64,000 nucleotides of DNA, taken from assembly GCA_934777505.1 (NCBI GenBank), contig CAKVNM010000003.1, positions 1 through 64,000 on the forward strand, in the 5' to 3' direction. The DNA is from an uncultured Clostridia bacterium (GTDB lineage: Bacteria > Bacillota > Clostridia > Christensenellales > UBA1242). This document shows positions 61,601 to 64,000 of this stretch, piece after piece; within the stretch, counting starts at the first letter, position 1; each line of letters begins with the position of its first letter. The position numbers and the translations under genes are program-made. A model generated the notes under the pieces. The model did not search any database. It worked only from the letters and a program-made list of their open reading frames with translations, and was not told where the DNA came from.

Positions 61601-64000
61601 ATAAGCCAAATCCTATTGCAACTTTGGAACAATTCAAAAATATGCAAAATGGCAAAAATTATAGATTAATCAACAATATTGATATAGACGAACCGTTCAC
61701 ACCTTTAACTGTTCAAATCGCAGGACTAGACGGCAACGGATTTGAAATCAACCTAAATCAAGGCTTTGATATTTCCAGCCAACTAGAAGAAGACACAATC
61801 AATCTTGGATTGTTTGCGTCAGTTGAAGGTTATCGAACTGTTGCAGGAACAATGGATATCGTTCTTAAAAACATAAAACTCAATGTTAACACTTCGGCAA
61901 GTTTTGATTATACTTCATATAACGAACAGCCAGTTGAAGCCACAACAATCAATCTTGGCTTCTTAGCAGGTGTTAATAACGGCACAATCTATAACTGTCA
62001 GGTTGATACTTTTGAAGTTAAGCCAGACGGAACAAAAGATTTTGATAGCACAGCAAGTGCTAATATCAAAACAAACATTACAAATACAAACGGCGAGCAA
62101 GTTTTGGCATACATTGGCGGACTTGTTGGTCAAAACGAAAAGTCAATCACTCACAGCAGAAGTTACGCAGTTTTAAATGCAAATCGTGGATTTGTTGCTG
62201 GATTAGTTTCTCAAAACCAAGCAAGCATTGCTAGTTCATTCTACAAAGCAAAAACCAGTGACGCAAGTTATGACGCTATCAAAAATGACGCAACAACCGA
62301 AGTTAACAACCTAACCGCAGGACTTGTTGCCATCAACGACACAGACGGTACAATCAAGATGTCGTATGTTGAAGGCGGAGATTCCCAAACTAGCAGAATG
62401 ACAAACGGAAGCGTAAATTCAAACTCACTTTCTGCAGGATTTGTAAATCAAAATAGCGGACTTATCGAAAACTCTTATTCAAACATCAATGTTGTTAGTC
62501 AAAAGCGTTCTAGCGGTTTTGCTTTCAGCAACCAAGGAACAATTCAAAATTGCTACTCGGCTAGTATGCTCACACAAAACAACTCTGCTCACACAGCATT
62601 TATAGGAACAACTGTTACTGGCAGATTAAATTCAACAAACAACAATATTCTAAATTGCTACTACTTAAAAGGCGATTCAATTATGACAGCGTCTGGCGAA
62701 CTTGCAACAGAATTTGAATCTGCAAGTGACTTAATCAACTTCAATTTTAGCGATGACGGTCTTGAAAATGGAATTTGGAACACTCAAAAAACGACCTTTG
62801 TTGGAACAGAACGAGTTAATCCAAACTATGAAATCACTGTTAACGGCTTTGGCTACACAGTAATTTCTGTTACAAGCAAAGATACCTTGCTACCAACACT
62901 TGTTGATGCAAACATAATTGCAATTCCACACAACGCAATCAGCGAAATTCAAAATCAAGACGACCCAACAAAAGATGACGAATATATCTGGCAAGACACA
63001 TATCTTGGCTCAATGTTCGACCCAATCGTTATAACAACCCCAAGTGACTATAATAGCATCTTGAAAGAAGTTAACACAGGCTCGAATATAGACAATCTAA
63101 ACAGATATATTAGGATTGTTAACAACTTAACATTCTCAACAAAAGTTAAGCCACAATCCACCAATAAAGACTTCTCAGGCTATATTTGTGGCAATGGCTT
63201 TACAATCAGTGGACTCACAATCAGCGCAAATCAGGACGAAAGTACATATTCTACTGGCGTAAAACAAGGCAACAACGATTATGGCTTGTTTGCCACAATT
63301 AGCGGACTTGACCATAGCAAAGCAATGGCAACCGATAGCCTTTATGCAAGCAGTAATAACAGCAACAGAGTTACGGTTTCTCAACTTGCAACAGTCAAGA
63401 ACTTGAATATTAAAGTTGGCTACTTGTCAGCAAATCAGGTTAAAGTTGTTGGAACACTTGCAGGAACAATGATTGACGCAAAGATTTCTAACATCGACAT
63501 TGACGGACAAGAGGCAGATGTTGTTGTTCAAGGCAAAAACTTTGTTGGAGGACTTGCAGGACAAATTCTTGGCGAAAGCAAAGTTAAGTTTATCACAACA
63601 AACATTAGTGCAAACGCGGGCAATGTTCAACAAGTTGGCAATACAGAAAAATATGCTCTATATTCTTCTAGCGTGGCACAAAATATTAAGCAATACGAAC
63701 AAGAAAAACTCGACTATGGCTATGCAGGTTCTGTTGCGGGAATAGTTAATCTATCAGCAAGCGGAACAATTCAAAATGTTACAGTAGCAAGCGGTGTTTA
63801 TATCGTTGCAAATCATGGTGGACTCGCATTCGGCTTGGTCGGCAAAGATTCAACCGTTAGTCACATTTCTGCAAAAGTTGACGGTTCTCAGTATATCAGG
63901 GCAACTGCAACAGCAGGCGCATTGGTTGCAGAAAACCGTGGAACAATCGTTTCAAGTTCGGTTTCATATAGTTCAGGCACGACATCAAACAACTTGTTTG
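54481..64000 (+). CDS. giant lipoprotein 2, partial (runs off the window)
   Basis: The frame from ATG 54481 stays open to base 64000, giving at least 3,173 codons. The first 392 residues equal those of giant lipoprotein 1, including the signal peptide and lipidated Cys 26. After that the sequence is different but has the same plan: Ig-like blocks, then beta-helix modules opening with YYVLTDIIDCSS (near 57.6 kb), YRLINNIDIDE (near 61.7 kb) and YIRIVNNLTFS (near 63.1 kb), each followed by GLUG-type repeats such as GGLVGQNE, GGIVGLNT and VGGLAGQ. It is a second surface protein with a shared export cassette and variable outer part. GTGGGG precedes the ATG. A Fur-box-like palindrome lies 160 bases upstream. 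Function is inferred as adhesin or scaffold. Confidence 0.88.
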   Translation, partial: MKKRIQKIAIMILVVVSTCFCGLVGCKDKYADMSIELDKESIELFLDEYDNDNNLVGNTAKFVATVSAGDGISKEVYYELSTPDVISISKSAVGDMGDTTFEITANEISTNPVIVTIWTKEGSKSASLEVTVTRKVTGVKASSSYKPFVVVGAEGTNLDTTQAVIFTPENTSQKGVTYSISNNNGNEATITPNGHLVVTKKNTSEPIIVKIQSENETLEAIEVPVKVIEPITDEDFSLLLNGEELPEEYTWAVLDFGEGNSVLNLNLELNTLEDVILNAETGVIQSPDSQSVFTLNTTLNETLSQNTQVQLRTNGNTGTNTLKLVLQVNGYDYKVEKTYKIKVAKLPTTIQVNGEEISNQEKQYDIYDKYQNNLGQRFEISVGDELAYDRNYIIRLSSKYDDLSDSEKQQLLSYIKISYLSGEEVDITQTISSSTKAVYIKALTTNKVVSLDIVPAGSQGYNNLFGTITLNLSQGVDAQSFHFGSPTNEISNEKDYNMEVVSSNLASSIGFYVPSDQYSSKFTISSSNEELLSIVNPEILYRDGYLNGENMAFVIDMVAKREGYVTLTVTTDNNVEISLNIRLFKNIDEFTITTESPIQNPDIADNGDDMYEQVDFANEKTLSKLVIKYGTRNLRIDIVKFIENQDKTFVTTNALVKSQTLEVISGSDVIYAVMQNDEPYGYISSLSVGNAKVKITLSVYTLDGTEKTISKEFDVQVYIPVDTINISKAFIELYDTSQMMYFEEKLESELFATISPRNATLTYKTKDNTIKDFSVIRWSQNNNGASIVENENNNSVIKVVGQPIIGDSNSKTVIITATITQFSRVYSTSCEVVVRRPIKVSEITNMYLETVNSNDKSLITGTMINDKLVDIYLDSRNGIENNSYKLSADILPSFPTFADMMYIPLPSYLDYSSRLYLAQPNLILKGNTFKVNRAGTSKILAVAKDSISSADYQNDLFTELLTNVYANSSTTEQNLTERINEFFATDSEIKYRLLEVKVADGSSEALALHVNNLSDLLKINSKEGLQKYYVLTDIIDCSSIANFAPLGIVNGENLGFSGNFNGNSSNGYYLKNVKFNYNQSSNQEYNYGLFSLINKDAVVKNLKLEIKELNISVINANTSNMYIGGIAVMNNGTIDSCETIIKSSNIRSNTINMYVGAVTAFNSSTGKVLSSKASGNLNITRKGGEKTAIGGLVGENQNLVQGNFNMFDSTDKLSQILTNQDYNSSVAILFKSEEQLKLVGFSVGGIVGLNTKTVQNVSSNASIGLLEEVTSVTYMPSNVGGIVGYNFGEENSLAVINEALSVTKLYGNQNIGGIAGFASYSNISNVYTLMFESYDILDTSHILDYFMISGHNNVGAIVGNMSYTSVSYAMARSYVSRIVDNTAFAGDIRLYSVENDTGTNSRYIGGIAGLASNSTIEKSFAHLSIFAEQNGTVGGLVGKMDSSTLQNVYVRGSINANAKLDAFVGESNTVTATNLYSEIKSNQGYAQTTLTGTNQLMVDDVDSVDFTAWLISSGNDNWLQSVLYNNNLPVISIKGNPFILQEPQTLKLTFNDATEFVNQNGTLNGNHQTMQDSKKALMLCYQAEQLNHVKLADLFNLTVEPASANKAVRYNYDSDIVRIANGELVILSTGTVTITCVSLLNNQAFDSVTIFIADALTQFDLYEDAGLSSVISTLTMLKNSSSQIYFASNSISEIKLEVLMSGQNNIASFNGTMLTDSSVILTSSIQNMLIQAVDTGSVEITFKPYFEVEGEKIYLPLIKTITINIVNGIKDVTLEFDELSVSQKDTTSLSVSVDSEEETNVKLRTSVLKILDNSDNILSNLTATLSQNENTKIYTAIITEKNKSQVLDELTFKIDFENISVNNFKLKFDILKAPETYKVVFDINIKAYIGEDENVTTIGHTLAKDFMLTIMPQPVHFIGLDFYSNAELSADGSYNVNEVPQDTILAGRQGLIKIDLYPEFANIDRVELTYANFDYSVDIRQLVKKQDSTNGYVLLSMSTPKIVNGIVFDKTYKNIYSQEGSNGNLSFNGYLYAYVLIPSNARGNIDFVVTVYSSNGEVVTKRLPLQIDLPSEVEVTFDGLSQAFVAQGVTYESNLVVTTTKLMDSIGDDSNLTISFRNGSNGSFENLVLNTETNGVLLTKVSTTLVQDSIYQTKYALKTSANLGSTLEFRATYKKLVNNQVQSYASKNTLELYVSMFTVDGFELSGAVNNVFERTTGSTYNLKVKLITTPTKPESKPQDASSSEYMLYEQIENLETVISQKLNTWYALRLNQDKSLEYLPLSLDYPYEYFRFSQEEGEFIKISPTRESLTEVLQTLVAVEYVDGMASASSDYNSASSELVSLITHSNNEQDFANKKVYYKKSTLLKFIYNNTSDKPNPIATLEQFKNMQNGKNYRLINNIDIDEPFTPLTVQIAGLDGNGFEINLNQGFDISSQLEEDTINLGLFASVEGYRTVAGTMDIVLKNIKLNVNTSASFDYTSYNEQPVEATTINLGFLAGVNNGTIYNCQVDTFEVKPDGTKDFDSTASANIKTNITNTNGEQVLAYIGGLVGQNEKSITHSRSYAVLNANRGFVAGLVSQNQASIASSFYKAKTSDASYDAIKNDATTEVNNLTAGLVAINDTDGTIKMSYVEGGDSQTSRMTNGSVNSNSLSAGFVNQNSGLIENSYSNINVVSQKRSSGFAFSNQGTIQNCYSASMLTQNNSAHTAFIGTTVTGRLNSTNNNILNCYYLKGDSIMTASGELATEFESASDLINFNFSDDGLENGIWNTQKTTFVGTERVNPNYEITVNGFGYTVISVTSKDTLLPTLVDANIIAIPHNAISEIQNQDDPTKDDEYIWQDTYLGSMFDPIVITTPSDYNSILKEVNTGSNIDNLNRYIRIVNNLTFSTKVKPQSTNKDFSGYICGNGFTISGLTISANQDESTYSTGVKQGNNDYGLFATISGLDHSKAMATDSLYASSNNSNRVTVSQLATVKNLNIKVGYLSANQVKVVGTLAGTMIDAKISNIDIDGQEADVVVQGKNFVGGLAGQILGESKVKFITTNISANAGNVQQVGNTEKYALYSSSVAQNIKQYEQEKLDYGYAGSVAGIVNLSASGTIQNVTVASGVYIVANHGGLAFGLVGKDSTVSHISAKVDGSQYIRATATAGALVAENRGTIVSSSVSYSSGTTSNNLF

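Overview
The window is a low-GC bacterial chromosome segment. Anaerobic ribonucleotide reductase (nrdD/nrdG), a SpoIIID regulator behind a sigma-E-type promoter, a SpoIIQ-like M23 protein, sortase, lipoproteins and Gram-positive-style intrinsic terminators point to an anaerobic, endospore-forming member of the Bacillota, probably an uncultured Clostridia lineage. The standard genetic code fits: TAA and TAG are the usual stops, and TGA is also used as a stop.

Layout. 1-1130: two blocks of one type II-C-like CRISPR array, separated by a 59-residue ribbon-helix-helix-like gene; no cas gene is visible, and the conserved end of the array runs off the left edge. 1234-2715 (minus): a tail-anchored J protein, a PerR/Fur-type regulator and a MarR-type regulator. 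2871-5424: two paralogous HExxH proteins of unknown family. 5493-7892: a polysaccharide deacetylase-like exported protein and an Ig-like/beta-helix lipoprotein. 8119-12008: maf, initiator tRNA-Met and secA. 12416-15220 (minus): nrdD, a 42-residue acidic ORF and nrdG. 15546-20858: a membrane protein, two CPBP proteases, rlmH, a class B-like sortase and tadA. 20941-30382: a P-type ATPase, then the ordered block glmU-like/pth/mfd and a PpiC-like lipoprotein. 30527-37291: an MprF/AglD-type membrane protein, a second deacetylase-like protein, an unknown gene, a YwmB-like gene, the SpoIIQ-like gene, acpP, spoIIID and ttcA. 37617-64000: two tandem giant lipoprotein genes, the first 5,469 residues long and the second running off the right edge.

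How the parts relate. Most genes are housekeeping: protein export, tRNA and rRNA modification, dNTP supply, repair, and fatty-acid carrier. The accessory content is dominated by the cell surface. The giant genes encode lipoproteins built from alternating Ig-like and GLUG/beta-helix modules. Their first 392 codons are almost identical, differ only at synonymous sites, and the differences cluster towards the end of the shared block, which suggests recent duplication or gene conversion of an N-terminal export cassette. A perfect Fur-box-like palindrome lies upstream of the second giant, and a similar site lies upstream of the PerR/Fur gene.

A recurring feature is sigma-A-type promoters whose -10 box ends 6-7 bases before an ATG with no Shine-Dalgarno sequence. 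This predicts leaderless mRNAs for at least seven genes here.
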